Counted from the stretch's first letter, positions 37,367 to 48,378 are shown. The stretch is DNA of 64,000 nucleotides from Rhodospirillales bacterium (GCA_018432935.1 JAHDSF010000006.1:434001-498000), one strand, 5' to 3'. Translations and numbers: made by a program. The notes: a model not told the origin generated them from the sequence alone.

Positions 37367-37404
37367 CGTCATTCCGGCGAAAGCCAGGCTGCGCCGGAAT
37401 GACG
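37367..37404. repeat. REP-like inverted repeat / possible terminator
   Basis: A 13-bp perfect stem (37367-37379 and 37392-37404, CGTCATTCCGGCG type) with a 12-nt loop lies just downstream of the hydroxyacid dehydrogenase stop on the minus strand. The sequence type resembles short intergenic repeats common in GC-rich Proteobacteria. The rest of 37154-37429 shows no gene. Confidence 0.55.
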
Positions 37405-37429
37405 GTTCCGCGCGGAGTTCAGGTTGTCC

Positions 37430-38395
37430 CTAGAATTCCCCGCTGACGACGTTCGACGGCTGCCCTCTGGCGAAGTTCTCGACATTGTCGATGAGCTGGT
37501 CGGCCAGGACCTGCTGGGCCTCGTCGCTCGCCCACGCGACGTGCGGGGTGAGGATGAAGTTGGGGCGCTCCAGCATGCGCATGAGGACGCTCTCCTTTGG
37601 CGGCGGCTCGGGCATGGTGACATCGACCGCGGCTCCGGCGATCAGCCCCTCTTCGAGGGCCTTCTCCAGATCCTCCTCGACGATCAGGCCGCCGCGCGCC
37701 GCGTTGACGATGATCGGCCGGCGCTTCATCTTGCGGAATTCGCCGATGCCGATCAGGCCCTTGGTCTCGGGCATCAGGGGGCAGTGCAGGGTGATGACGT
37801 CGCTGGTCTCGAGGACCTCGTCGAACGGCGTGTAGAGCGGGCCGAGTCCGGACTTCCCCTTGTGCGCGGCGAACAGGATCTTCATGCCGAAAGCGCGACC
37901 AAGATCGGCGACGCCCTGGCCGAGCACACCTTCGCCGATGATGCCGAGCCGGCTGCCGTGAAGGTCGTTGATGGGGTGATTGAAAAAGCAGAATTGCGCC
38001 GCCTTCTGCCACTCGCCCCGTTTCACGTCCTCGCGGTAGGAGAGGATGCTGCGCCGCAGGGCCAGGATGAGGGCGAACACGTGCTCGGGGACGGTGTGTC
38101 CGGCGTAGCCGCGGATGTTCGAAACGACGATGCCACGCTCGCGGCAAAAGGCCTTGTCCACGCAGTCGGTGCCCGTCGCCGCCATGGCGATCAGCTTGAG
38201 GTCGGGCAGGCGCTCGAGAGTGTCGCGGCGAAGCGGCACCTTGTTGTTGATGGCGACGGTAGCGCCCTTCAGCCGCTCGGCCGCCTGCTCGGCCGTGGTG
38301 CGGTCGTATTCCTGCCAGGTGTGCTCGAACGCGGGTCGGCGGACCCGGATCTGTGGCGCAATGGTGGCCCTGTCGAGGAAGACGATATGGTGCAT
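37430..38395 (-). CDS. D-2-hydroxyacid dehydrogenase (glycerate/hydroxypyruvate reductase-like)
   Basis: A 321-aa NAD(P)-dependent enzyme. The catalytic domain is split around the Rossmann domain (RLGIIGEGVLGQGVADLGRAFGMKILFA). Catalytic residues are the Arg in IIVNAARGGLI, the Glu in VDVTMPEPPP and the His in LTPHVAWAS. SNIRGYAGHTVPEHVFALILALRR is typical of the glycerate dehydrogenase group. The MPEPP stretch in place of the usual EPLP is worth noting. The ATG at 38395 starts MHHIVFLDRATIAP. It lies upstream of the TRAP genes on the same strand but about 276 bp away, so coregulation with organic-acid uptake is only suggested. Confidence 0.9.
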   Translation of the reverse strand: MHHIVFLDRATIAPQIRVRRPAFEHTWQEYDRTTAEQAAERLKGATVAINNKVPLRRDTLERLPDLKLIAMAATGTDCVDKAFCRERGIVVSNIRGYAGHTVPEHVFALILALRRSILSYREDVKRGEWQKAAQFCFFNHPINDLHGSRLGIIGEGVLGQGVADLGRAFGMKILFAAHKGKSGLGPLYTPFDEVLETSDVITLHCPLMPETKGLIGIGEFRKMKRRPIIVNAARGGLIVEEDLEKALEEGLIAGAAVDVTMPEPPPKESVLMRMLERPNFILTPHVAWASDEAQQVLADQLIDNVENFARGQPSNVVSGEF

Positions 38396-38621
38396 GACGA
38401 CGGCTCCAGCGGTTGCTTAAGGGGCGGCCCCGGGGGATCGCACAGCGTGCGCATAGTCGAATGCGCGCCGCGAGGCAAGACTCTCGATGGGGCACGCCGG
38501 AGCGGGGGGAAGGCGTCCCGGACGGTCCGTGGGACCGGGCTATGCCGAACTCGCCCGCACACGAAAACACCGGGCATCGTGATGACGCCGGACGGCACCC
38601 TCCCGCTCGCGGGGCAGGGGG

Positions 38622-39203
38622 CTAGAGGTCGTTCAGCAGCTGGGCGTAAGCGGCGTCCTCGCCCTCATCCTCTTCGGCATTCTTGCGCTTGCCGGTGCGC
38701 GCTTCCCACAGATCGTCGGTGATCAGGCGGGTGGGCGCGAGGCTGCGCATGGTGGGGCCGAAGTGGAGGATGTCGGACCAGGCGCGCTCGACCCGTCGCA
38801 AGGTGACGCAGAGCCCCTCAAGCTCCTCGGTCGAGATGTCGTGCTCGCCCAGGATCTCCGCGTGCCGGCGGTCGAGTTCGTGGATCCGCGGCACCAGGGC
38901 CTTTGCCTTGTCGGTCAGCGACACCCGGCAGGCGCGGCGGTCGTGCTCGTCCCGCGACTGCTGGAGGTAGCCGTAATCGACCAGCTTGCGGATGCTGTAG
39001 AACATGTTCGGGCCAAGGTAGTAGCCCCTGTCGACGAGGTCGCGAACCAAGACTTCGCCGTCCCCCACGTTGGCGAGCACAAGGGCTTGCGCGGCGTTGA
39101 TGTCGCGAATCCCCAGCCGGGACAGCTCGGCGCGCACCACGTCCAGGTAGCGCCGATGCAGCCGTTCGATGAGAAGGGTCATCTCGACATAATGCCTGGT
39201 CAT
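38622..39203 (-). CDS. MarR-family regulator, LdtR-like
   Basis: A 193-aa winged-helix regulator. The DNA-binding domain includes GDGEVLVRDLVDRGYYLGPNMFYSIRKLVDYGYLQQSRDEHDRRACRVSLTDKAKAL. The N-terminus MTRHYVEMTLLIERLHRRYLDVV and the YLG-x-N-x-x-Y-x-x-K-L-V helix recall LdtR, an alphaproteobacterial regulator of L,D-transpeptidase and stress genes. The C-terminal tail of about 45 residues is charged. No ldt gene is nearby. It is divergent from tadD; a small dyad at 39290-39303 lies between them and may be an operator. Confidence 0.85.
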   Translation of the reverse strand: MTRHYVEMTLLIERLHRRYLDVVRAELSRLGIRDINAAQALVLANVGDGEVLVRDLVDRGYYLGPNMFYSIRKLVDYGYLQQSRDEHDRRACRVSLTDKAKALVPRIHELDRRHAEILGEHDISTEELEGLCVTLRRVERAWSDILHFGPTMRSLAPTRLITDDLWEARTGKRKNAEEDEGEDAAYAQLLNDL

Positions 39204-39289
39204 TGTCTGGTCTCCCCGTCGACCTTCGCCCGGTTCGACCGGGCCTGAGCCTCCAAATACATCATCCCGCCGAACTCGCTCCGAAATCA

Positions 39290-39303
39290 GTGACTGATGT
39301 CAC
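39290..39303. promoter_or_regulatory. Dyad in the marR/tadD divergent region
   Basis: GTGAC (39290-39294) and GTCAC (39299-39303) form a 5-bp dyad with a 4-nt spacer. It lies in the AT-rich gap between the MarR gene and tadD and could be an operator. The match is short, so this is a weak call. Confidence 0.3.
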
Positions 39304-39384
39304 AGATGAAAACAAACGCCAAAAATAGTATTATCCGAAAAGCGGCCCATTGGTAACCTAGCCGGAAGGCTAAGGGGGGATTCT

Positions 39385-40233
39385 ATGCCTCCGAAGGCGT
39401 CGAGCATAGTGCTGAACGAGCGGCGGGGGCAACGACGGGTCGCGCTGGCCGTTCTGGTCACGGCGATCCTGGCCGGCTGCGCCACGGATGGTCTGGGGCT
39501 GTTCGGCGAGCCGTCCCAGGGCAATCGGTTCCTGAGCGCCGGGGATGCGGCGGCCAATCGCGGCGACCATGCCGGCGCCGCGCTGTTCTACCGCCAGGCC
39601 ATGAACGCGGATCCCGCCGGTGGGGTGGCCATCGAAGCGCTGGGAGCCACCCTCCACAAGCTCCAGGCCTACGGCGAGGCTGCCGAGCTCTGGCAGAAGG
39701 CGCTGGAGCGCACACCCGACAAGGTCGACGCCCGAGTCGGGCTAGGCAGAGCCTTGCTCGGGCTCGGCCGGGTGGAGGACGCCGACCGCCAATTCTCGGC
39801 CGCACTGGCGCAGGCGCCGAAGCATCCCGGCGCGCTCGCCGGGCACGGCGTGGCGCTCGACCTCGCGGGCCGCCACCAGGAGGCGCAGGACAGCTATCGC
39901 ACGGCTCTCCAGGAGAAGCCGGACGACCCTGCGATCCTCAACAACCTCGGCCTGTCGCATGCTTTCGCCGGCGATCTGGCGCGGGCGAAATCGGTCTTGC
40001 GGCGGCTCACCGAGCGGTCCGGCGCCACCGCCCGCCAGCGCTCCAATCTTGCTCTGGTGCATGTGCTTGCCGGCGAGCCGGAAGAGGCGCGGACGCTGCT
40101 CGCCGCCGACCGCGATCCGACCGCCGCGACGCAGACTCTGGCCGCGTTCGAGGCGATGCGCCCGCTGAAGGGCGGCGACCTCGCACGGGCGCTGTATCAG
40201 ATGGACCGGCCGGCGGCTTCCGGCGCCGGCTGA
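39385..40233 (+). CDS. tadD: Tad pilus TPR lipoprotein (TadD)
   Basis: A 282-aa lipoprotein. The lipobox ILAGC ends the signal sequence at about residue 32 and is followed by TPR repeats (for example AGAALFYRQAMNADPAG, YGEAAELWQKALERTPDK, RVEDADRQFSAALAQAPKH, HQEAQDSYRTALQEKPDDPAILNNLGL). TadD supports secretin assembly at the outer membrane in Tad systems. It is convergent with tadC: the stops are 6 nt apart, so tadD is not in the main pilus operon. The ATG at 39385 has GGGGGG nearby. Confidence 0.88.
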   Translation: MPPKASSIVLNERRGQRRVALAVLVTAILAGCATDGLGLFGEPSQGNRFLSAGDAAANRGDHAGAALFYRQAMNADPAGGVAIEALGATLHKLQAYGEAAELWQKALERTPDKVDARVGLGRALLGLGRVEDADRQFSAALAQAPKHPGALAGHGVALDLAGRHQEAQDSYRTALQEKPDDPAILNNLGLSHAFAGDLARAKSVLRRLTERSGATARQRSNLALVHVLAGEPEEARTLLAADRDPTAATQTLAAFEAMRPLKGGDLARALYQMDRPAASGAG

Positions 40234-40239
40234 GCCGGC

Positions 40240-41223
40240 TCAGAAGCCCTTCATCCCGTCGATCGTGCGCAGGACGGCCGGGGTCAGCAGGACGATGAAC
40301 AGCGACGGCAGGATGAACAGTACCATCGGCACCGTCAGGGTGGCGGGCAGCCGGGCCGCCTTCTCCTCCGCCTTCAGCATGCGCTCGTTGCGGTACTCGT
40401 TGGAGAGGATGCGCAGGCTTTGCGCCAGCGGGGTGCCGAACTTCTCCGACTGCAGCAGAGTATTCACGACGCTGCGGATCTGCGGCATGTCGGTACGCTG
40501 CACGAGGTTTTCGAGCGCGGTGCGGCGATCCGGCTGAAAGCCGAGGTCGAGGGAGGTCAGGGAAAGCTCGTCGGCCAGCTCCGGGCAGGACGGGCCGATC
40601 TCGCCGGCGACCCGGTTGAGGGCGGCGTCGAGGCTCAATCCCGCCTCGACGCAGATGACCAGGAGGTCGAGGGTATCGGGGATGCCGAGCAGCAGCGCCT
40701 TGCGCCGCTTGATGATGGCGTTCTTGACCAAGATGTCGGGGGCCAGCATGCCGAAAATGACCGCCGCGATCGGCACCACCAGCTGGGTTGGCGTCATCTT
40801 GCCGGCGGCTTGGATCACGAAGAACCACACGCCGGCCGCGATGGCCATCGACAGCGGCAGGCAGAGCTTTGCGAACAGGTAGACGACGACCGCGTCCTTG
40901 GAGCGGATGCCGGCCTGGGCGAGGCGGCCGGCGATCTGCTCGGCATGGCGGCTTTTCATCAGGTTGAGGCGATCGATGACACCCCGCATGAAGCCCAGCC
41001 CCAGCGAGGTGGGCGCGGGTCGGCGGCGGGCTCCGGTCAGTTGACCTCGCAGCTGGACCCGCTGCGCCTTGAGTTGGCGCGCCCGCGCCGCCAGGGGGTC
41101 GCGGTCGACGAACGCGAACCAGACGGCGACCACCGAGGTGAGCGCCGCGATGGCGGCCAGGAACACCACCAGATCGCCGGAATCCCAGCCCGCCGGCAGG
41201 GGTATCAGGGAGGTCAGCTTCAT
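40240..41223 (-). CDS. tadC: Tad inner-membrane platform protein TadC
   Basis: A 327-aa type II secretion F-type platform protein with hydrophobic segments near the N-terminus (DLVVFLAAIAALTSVVAVW), in the middle (LPLSMAIAAGVWFFVIQAAG, LVVPIAAVIFGMLAPDIL) and at the C-terminus (VPMVLFILPSLFIVLLTPAVL). The F domain is IPDTLDLLVICVEAGLSLDAALNRVAGEI. The start is the ATG at 41223, overlapping tadB (ATGA). A longer open frame to 41889 is the tadB shadow and was discarded. It pairs with TadB to anchor the TadA ATPase. Confidence 0.94.
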   Translation of the reverse strand: MKLTSLIPLPAGWDSGDLVVFLAAIAALTSVVAVWFAFVDRDPLAARARQLKAQRVQLRGQLTGARRRPAPTSLGLGFMRGVIDRLNLMKSRHAEQIAGRLAQAGIRSKDAVVVYLFAKLCLPLSMAIAAGVWFFVIQAAGKMTPTQLVVPIAAVIFGMLAPDILVKNAIIKRRKALLLGIPDTLDLLVICVEAGLSLDAALNRVAGEIGPSCPELADELSLTSLDLGFQPDRRTALENLVQRTDMPQIRSVVNTLLQSEKFGTPLAQSLRILSNEYRNERMLKAEEKAARLPATLTVPMVLFILPSLFIVLLTPAVLRTIDGMKGF

Positions 41224-42203
41224 ATGTCGAACTTCACCATCTTGTACATCGTGAAGACTGCCATTCCGATGAGGACCAGCCCGATCCCCATGGCGATGGA
41301 TGCGCGCGGATCGGTGAACAGGGTCATCGCATAGGGCGGGTTGAGGAGGGTGATGATGCCGAACAGGATGAACGGCAGGGCGCCCAGGATGTAGGCGCTG
41401 GCGCGCGCTTCCGACGACAGCGCGTTGATCTTCAACCGCATCTGCTTGCGGCGGCGGATGATGTCGGCGAGGTTGGCCAGGGTCTCCGCCAGGTTGCCGC
41501 CGGTTTCCCGTTGGATCGCCAGGCTGATGACGAAGAACTTGAACTCGGGGGCGGCGATCCGACGCGACGCCGCCCACAGCGCATCCTCGAGCGTCTGGCC
41601 GAGTCGCACCGCGTCGGCGGTGCGACGGAACTCGACGCCGACCGGGTCGGACATTTCGTTGCCCACCGCGACCACCGTCTCGCTGATCGGCAGGCCCGAC
41701 CGCAGACCCCTGACCATCAGCTCGATTGCGTCGGGGAAGAGGGCGACGAACCGGGCGGCTCGCCGCTTGACCATGCGGGCGACCGCGAGGTGGGGCAGCC
41801 AGACCCCCGCCGCGACGGCCAAGAGCGCGGCCACCGGATAGGGAAGACGAGCCACCACGACGCCGATCCCGAAGCTGGCCGCAATGCACAGCAGCACCGC
41901 CGTGCCGTAGCGGCCGGGCGAGATGTCGCGGCCGGTCTGCGCGAGGCGCTGCTGCAGGGCTTCCTGGCGCGGCAGCCAGCGCGCGGCAGCCCGGCCGAGC
42001 GCCGAGCCCGGCGTCGCATTCACCTTGACGTTGACCTCGCCCTGGGGCTGCCGCGCAACTTCATGGCGGGTCCGCGAACGCACCCCTTCGATGCGGCGCA
42101 TCCGGGCCTTGCGGCGGGTGCGCGCCTCGAGCAGCAGGGCGGTTATCAGGATGACGAAGGTCGCCCCGATGCCGGCGCTGAGGACGATGTCGGCGAACGG
42201 CAT
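41220..42203 (-). CDS. tadB: Tad inner-membrane platform protein TadB
   Basis: A 327-aa platform protein. It has an N-terminal helix (FADIVLSAGIGATFVILITALLLEA), two mid helices (LLCIAASFGIGVVVARLPYPVAALLAVAAGVWLPHL), the F domain (FPDAIELMVRGLRSGLPISETVVAVGNEMSDPVG and LVISLAIQRETGGNLAETLANLADIIR-like sequence), and C-terminal helices. It overlaps tadC by 4 nt and follows tadA after 10 nt. Its partner in the membrane complex is TadC. Confidence 0.94.
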   Translation of the reverse strand: MPFADIVLSAGIGATFVILITALLLEARTRRKARMRRIEGVRSRTRHEVARQPQGEVNVKVNATPGSALGRAAARWLPRQEALQQRLAQTGRDISPGRYGTAVLLCIAASFGIGVVVARLPYPVAALLAVAAGVWLPHLAVARMVKRRAARFVALFPDAIELMVRGLRSGLPISETVVAVGNEMSDPVGVEFRRTADAVRLGQTLEDALWAASRRIAAPEFKFFVISLAIQRETGGNLAETLANLADIIRRRKQMRLKINALSSEARASAYILGALPFILFGIITLLNPPYAMTLFTDPRASIAMGIGLVLIGMAVFTMYKMVKFDI

Positions 42204-42213
42204 GGCAGCCTCC

Positions 42214-43682
<1,469 letters not shown>

Positions 43683-43686
<4 letters not shown>

Positions 43687-44864
43687 CTGCGGCCTGTTTT
43701 GAACAGCCGGGCCCACATGCCGGCCGGCGCCTCCTCGGCTCCGATCATCTGGTCGGTGACCGCGCGCATCGCCGCCGCCACCCTGCTTTTCGGCGCCGCC
43801 TGCACCAGTGTCCGCCCCTTGGTCTGCCCCTTCGAGAACGCCTTGGAATCCTGCGGGATGACGACGTCGATCGGCCGCTCCAGGCCGCGGGCGAAAGAGG
43901 TACGGTCGAGACTGCCGGCGCGGGTGCCCGCATTCTCGTTGACCAGGATCCTGATCGTGGCTTCCGGGGCGTGGGCCTCGGCCAGCGCGACCAGCCGCAG
44001 CACGTCGCGCAGGGAATGCAGCGTCATGTCGGCGACGATCCCGATCGCGCTTGCCTGGGCCAGCACGTCGGCATGGGTCGGCGCCAATGCCCGCGGGAGG
44101 TCGACGACGACGGTTTCGAAACGCTGCCGCAGCGCTCCGAGGAGTGTGCCGTAGGCCTTGACCCCGTTGACCATCGGCCGCGAAAGATCCTCCTCGGAGG
44201 ACAGCAGCGACAGGTTGTCGGTGGCCCGGATCATGGCGCGCTGAATGAACAGATCGTCGATCCGTTCCGGGTTCTCGATCAGGTCGCGGAAGCCGTGCTC
44301 GGGCTCGAGGTCAAGCGCCAGGGCGGCGGTCCCGAAATGCATGTCCATGTCGACGAAGGCGACGCGCCTCTGCCGCTCGTGGGCTGCGATCCAGGCGCAG
44401 TTGAGGGCGATGCTGCTGGCTCCCACGCCGCCGCGCGCTCCGAAGAAGACGACCAGGGGCGACACAGGCTTGGCGGCGGTCGGCTTCTGTTCGGCCGCTC
44501 TGGCCTTCGCCAGCGTCTCCGCAAGCGCGGCCTCCTCTGCAGGCTTGACGAAATAGTCGTAGACGCCGAAGGCTAGCAGATCGCGGTAGACGCGGACGTC
44601 GTTGATCTCGCCCAGCACCACTACCTTGGTGCCCTCGTCGCAGACGTCGGCGAGTTCGTTGAGGGACTCGATCGGGTCCGGCGAGGCGGCGACATCGATC
44701 ACCAGGATCTCCGGGGTCTGGATCGTCGTCAATGCGTCGTGCGCGTCCTGGAGCGTGCCCTGCAGCACCTGGTCGGTCGGCAGCCCAGCGCGCTGCGCCG
44801 CCTGCCCGATTGTTGCGCGGGTGGTCGGATCGGCGCCGAACCCCATGAAGATCTGCCGCGTCAC
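43683..44864 (-). CDS. tadZ: Tad localisation ATPase TadZ (CpaE)
   Basis: A 393-aa ParA/MinD-like protein that places the pilus machine. The N-terminal third is a receiver-like domain without a clear phospho-acceptor triad. The ATPase region has a deviant Walker A, FFGARGGVGASSIALN, with R and A where ParA proteins have K and K, and FVDMDMHFGTAALALDLEP. Degenerate P-loops are common in TadZ/CpaE. The start is a GTG at 44864 with GGAGG 7 nt upstream; it overlaps the cpaD stop. The open frame to 45071 is a cpaD shadow. Confidence 0.92.
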
Positions 44865-45571
44865 TGCCCACCTCCGCCGCTGCTCTGGGACATGTTGATG
44901 GTCACGGGCGAGGGGTTCGCAGCATCCGAATCCAGCGGCTTGATCTTGCCCTGGCGGTAGCGCTCGACGGCGGCGGCGCCGTACTCGGCGTCCAGGGCCC
45001 CGGATGGCCGTCCGCCGGCGAGATCGGACGGGCGCGCCACCATGAGGCCAAGATTCATGGCATCGGCGCACCCGAAATTGGAGTAGGGCTGGTTCTGGCC
45101 GTCGACGTTGGTCGGCCCGGACCAGTCGGGGCAGCCCGGCAGAGTGACCAGGGTGCGATGCACCGCCACCCGCACCATCGCCGGCGCTTGCGGCATCGCG
45201 TCGAAGGCGCCGGGCAGGATGACGACTCTCAGGCCGCGTTGCTCGAGGATGTGCGCCAGCGCCCGGTGTCGCGCCTGGTCGGTTCCGTTCAGGCGGTCGT
45301 CGACTCCGGTCACGATCGCGATCTCGTCGCGCCGCGACACCTCGTGCTCGACCAGGAACCGCTCCAGCGCCCGGATCTCGCTCGGGCTCGGCTGCGTCGC
45401 CGCTGCCGGGACATGGACCTCGTGGACGTACCGGACCATGGTCGGCTCAGGGCGCGGCAGGACGCGGTCGAAGACGACGGCGTCCTTCTGGGCATCGGGG
45501 GCGCAGCCGGCGGCCAGGGCGGCCAGGGCGACGAGCAGGAGACGGAGCGCGATCCGGGTCATGGCGGCCAC
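44861..45571 (-). CDS. cpaD: Pilus assembly lipoprotein CpaD
   Basis: A 236-aa outer-membrane lipoprotein. The signal ends in the lipobox ALAAGC at about residue 23. The OmpA-like/CpaD domain includes SEIRALERFLVEHEVSRRDEIAIVTG, and the C-terminal signature CPDWSGPTNVDGQNQPYSNFGCADAMNLGLMVARPSDLAGGRP is strongly diagnostic of CpaD. It sits between cpaC and tadZ with a start-stop overlap at its 3' end. It likely helps the CpaC secretin. Confidence 0.94.
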   Translation of the reverse strand: MAAMTRIALRLLLVALAALAAGCAPDAQKDAVVFDRVLPRPEPTMVRYVHEVHVPAAATQPSPSEIRALERFLVEHEVSRRDEIAIVTGVDDRLNGTDQARHRALAHILEQRGLRVVILPGAFDAMPQAPAMVRVAVHRTLVTLPGCPDWSGPTNVDGQNQPYSNFGCADAMNLGLMVARPSDLAGGRPSGALDAEYGAAAVERYRQGKIKPLDSDAANPSPVTINMSQSSGGGGQ

Positions 45572-45572
45572 C

Positions 45573-46946
45573 TCAGTTGAAGTCGAAGCCGACCGGACCG
45601 ATCACCGCGCGACCGCCCGGCTCGACCGTGACGCGGGCGGTCTGATTGGCGGGCCGATGCATCTGGCCGCGCAGAAGGCGGTCGGCATCGCTCGGCGCCC
45701 GGTAGCCGTCGGTCGGCGAGGCGAGCCTGGTCGAGGTCGGCTCGACGACGTAGGGGGTGACGATGATCACGAGCTCGCTTTCGTTGCGGCGGAAATTATC
45801 GGAGCGGAACAGGGCGCCGAGGATAGGGATCTCCGTCAGCCCCGGCACCCGGGAGGCCTCGTGCGTGACGTCGTTGCGCAGCAGGCCGGCGATCGCGAAG
45901 CTCTGCCCGCTCGACAGCTCCACCGTGGTCTCCGCGCGTCGGGTGATCAGCGAGGGCACGGTGAAGTTGTTGAGGACGACGGCGTTGTCATTGGAGAGCT
46001 GGCTGACCTCTGGGCGGACGTGCAGGTTGACGCGATCCTCGCCGAGGATGGTCGGGGTGAACGCCAGCGAGACGCCGAATTTCTTGAACTCGATGGTGAC
46101 GCGGTTGTTGCTGTCAGGGACCAGGATCGGGAACTCGCCACCCGCGAGGAAGCTTGCCGTCTCGCCGGACATCGCGGTGAGGTTGGGTTCGGCGAGGATC
46201 TTGATAAGATTCTCTTCTTCCAGCAGATCGAGGAGGGCGTTGATCGAAAGGCCATGAGCGGTGTTGCCGTAGGCGAACTGCTGCGTGAGGGAGCCGGCGA
46301 AGGGGTTGGTGAACACGAACCCCGAGGTTCCGGCCTTGTTCAGCACCGACCAGTTGAAGCCGAACTGCTTCTGGATGTCGCGCGACATCTCGGCGACGCG
46401 GACGCGCAGGTTGATCTGCATCGGCGCCGCCACCTGGAGCCGGTTCAGCACCGCGGCGCGCGAGCCGGCGGACTTCTCCGCCAGCGCCCTCAGGTTTTCC
46501 GCCTGGGCCGAGGTGGGAACCAGGCCGCTCAACACGACGGTGCCGGCGATTGACGTCACGTCGACGTTCAGATCGGGATGGAGTTCGGCAATGGTCTTCT
46601 GGAGGCGGCCGATGTTGGGGGTGACTCGGACGTCGAGGTTCGCAATCACGCCCTCGTTGTCGTCGACCGCGAACACTGTCGTAGTGCCGGGAACCTTGGC
46701 CGTTATGTAGACGAGCGTCGGCGACTTGACGTGGATGTCGGCGATCTCGGGGTTGGCCACGAACACGGTGCTGGCCGCCCGCGACAGGCGCAGCAGGCGG
46801 CCGCCGCCGACGGGGACGGCAACCTCCTCCTCCCGGGGTTCGACGACCTGGGCCCCCCGCCGCTCTGCGGAGGAGGCGGGCAGCGTCGCGACAGCCGCCA
46901 CGAGGGCGGCGACGAGGGCGATCAGGGTGCGGGTCGGGGCCATCAT
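45573..46946 (-). CDS. cpaC: Tad secretin CpaC (RcpA)
   Basis: A 457-aa outer-membrane secretin. A signal peptide ends near ASSA (about residue 27). The N-terminal BON/pilus-associated domain contains VAVPVGGGRLLRLSRAASTVFVANPEIADIHVKSP. The secretin core has LLDLLEEENLIKILAEPNLTAMSGETASFLAGGEFPILVP and TPTILGEDRVNLHVRPEVSQL, and the end has GLTEIPILGALFRSDNFRRNESELVIIVTPYVVEP. The start is the ATG at 46946 with GAGGA upstream. It lies 10 nt after cpaB. Confidence 0.96.
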   Translation of the reverse strand: MMAPTRTLIALVAALVAAVATLPASSAERRGAQVVEPREEEVAVPVGGGRLLRLSRAASTVFVANPEIADIHVKSPTLVYITAKVPGTTTVFAVDDNEGVIANLDVRVTPNIGRLQKTIAELHPDLNVDVTSIAGTVVLSGLVPTSAQAENLRALAEKSAGSRAAVLNRLQVAAPMQINLRVRVAEMSRDIQKQFGFNWSVLNKAGTSGFVFTNPFAGSLTQQFAYGNTAHGLSINALLDLLEEENLIKILAEPNLTAMSGETASFLAGGEFPILVPDSNNRVTIEFKKFGVSLAFTPTILGEDRVNLHVRPEVSQLSNDNAVVLNNFTVPSLITRRAETTVELSSGQSFAIAGLLRNDVTHEASRVPGLTEIPILGALFRSDNFRRNESELVIIVTPYVVEPTSTRLASPTDGYRAPSDADRLLRGQMHRPANQTARVTVEPGGRAVIGPVGFDFN

Positions 46947-46956
46947 GGTGCGATCC

Positions 46957-47862
46957 TCAGAACGTCGATTTCGACGCTTCGCTGCCGCGCAGGACGGTGA
47001 CGCCTTTGCCGCGGCCCCCGCCGCCCAACAGGCCGCGGGTGGCGAGAACCTCTGCATCGAGCGTGACGGCGCGCGGGGGCTCGGGCGCCTTGGCGCCAGT
47101 CTTGACCAAGGCCGCATCCTCCTCGGCGAGGGCGAGGCTGCGCAGGCTCAGCGACAGCGACCCCATCTCGAGGGCGAGCGCCACCTTTTCGCTGTCCTTG
47201 GGCTGGACCTCAAGGGTGACGTTCTTGACCACCTTGGCCTCGCCCTGGGTATTCTGGACCATCTGGTCGATGGCAAGGACGCGGACCCCGCGCAGAATGG
47301 TCTTGGTGGCGTGACGGGTCTCGCCCGATCCCTCCTCGCCCTGCTTGTCGTTGAAGCGGACCGTCAGCAGGAGGTCGACGAGGTCGCCGGGGAAGATGAA
47401 GCCGGAGATGCCGGTGGTGGCGTTGACCGGCACCGAGATGGCGCGCGCCCCCGGGGAAAGGACGGCGGCCAGGAAGCCGCGGTCGCCGGGATGGACGAGC
47501 AGGGCATCGGTGATCGGCTGGCCGGGCACGATGGCGGCGCGGGACACTGCCCCGACCATGCCGGTGATCTTCTCTTTGCCGGCGTCCCCGGGATCGGCCG
47601 AGCCCTTGATGACGACGTAGGTGTCGTTGAGTCCTTCCTCGGGCCACGGCTGCCACCTCAGCGACTCCTTACGCACGAAGAAGCCGGCCGGCATCTTCTC
47701 GGCGGCGACCAGCACGTGGGCCTTGGGCTTCTCGGCTGCCGGCGACGCTGCGACCAAGGCCGGGATGGCGCGTTGCGCGGCCGCCCAGTCGCGGGCGAAC
47801 ATCACGGTCGCGCCGGCGCAGAGGATGGCAAGCAGGACCAGGAGGACGGTGCGGAACGACAT
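46957..47862 (-). CDS. cpaB: Pilus assembly protein CpaB (RcpC)
   Basis: A 301-aa periplasmic/inner-membrane protein. One N-terminal helix (VLLVLLAILCAGATVMFA) is followed by a SAF-like domain with HVLVAAEKMPAGFFVRKESLRWQPWPE, then ARAISVPVNATTGISGFIFPGDLVDLLLTV and the CpaB tail GVRVLAIDQMVQNTQGEAKVVKNVTLEVQPKDSEKVALALEMG. It is thought to interact with the secretin channel. It sits between cpaA and cpaC. Confidence 0.93.
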   Translation of the reverse strand: MSFRTVLLVLLAILCAGATVMFARDWAAAQRAIPALVAASPAAEKPKAHVLVAAEKMPAGFFVRKESLRWQPWPEEGLNDTYVVIKGSADPGDAGKEKITGMVGAVSRAAIVPGQPITDALLVHPGDRGFLAAVLSPGARAISVPVNATTGISGFIFPGDLVDLLLTVRFNDKQGEEGSGETRHATKTILRGVRVLAIDQMVQNTQGEAKVVKNVTLEVQPKDSEKVALALEMGSLSLSLRSLALAEEDAALVKTGAKAPEPPRAVTLDAEVLATRGLLGGGGRGKGVTVLRGSEASKSTF

Positions 47863-47874
47863 GGCTGCCTCGTC

Positions 47875-48378
47875 TCAGTAGGTCTGCGCCGCAAGCGCGG
47901 CGGCTACCGCAATGCCTCCGGCGGCGATGGCGACGCCGTAGGGCAGGGCGCGGCCGATCAGGACCCGCGAGGCGTGCGCACAGCCGACGCGCTCGAACGC
48001 GAGGGCAAGCGAAAAGCGGTGGATGGACATCATGAGCAGGCTCATCAGTGCGCCGACGAGCGCGGTCACGACCACGAACAGGCCGATCTGCTCGGCGCCC
48101 GCCCACAAGGCGCACACCGCCATCAGCTTGACGTCGCCGCCGCCCATCCAGCCTCGCGCAAACAGCACCAAGGCGACGGCGCCGACCACCGCGAAGGCGA
48201 TCAGCCCGGAAAGGACGGCATGGGGAGAGAAGACGGCGTGGAGAGGGTAAAGGAAGAGGAGCGCCAGGCTAACGGCGTTGGGGATGCGAAAGCGCCTGAC
48301 ATCCCCGATCGCCGCCATGACCAGGATGGCAGCGAAGGCAGAAATCACGAGACGATCGGCGAGGATCCAGTTCGACAT
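47875..48378 (-). CDS. cpaA: Prepilin peptidase CpaA (TadV)
   Basis: A 167-aa membrane aspartic peptidase of the short A24 type without the N-methylation domain. The catalytic aspartates lie in AAIGDVRRFRIPN and MGGGDVKLMAVCALW. About five hydrophobic segments are visible. It should process the Flp pilin and the TadE-type pseudopilins of this locus. It follows flp after a 124-bp gap that contains a hairpin, and precedes cpaB after 12 nt. Confidence 0.93.
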   Translation of the reverse strand: MSNWILADRLVISAFAAILVMAAIGDVRRFRIPNAVSLALLFLYPLHAVFSPHAVLSGLIAFAVVGAVALVLFARGWMGGGDVKLMAVCALWAGAEQIGLFVVVTALVGALMSLLMMSIHRFSLALAFERVGCAHASRVLIGRALPYGVAIAAGGIAVAAALAAQTY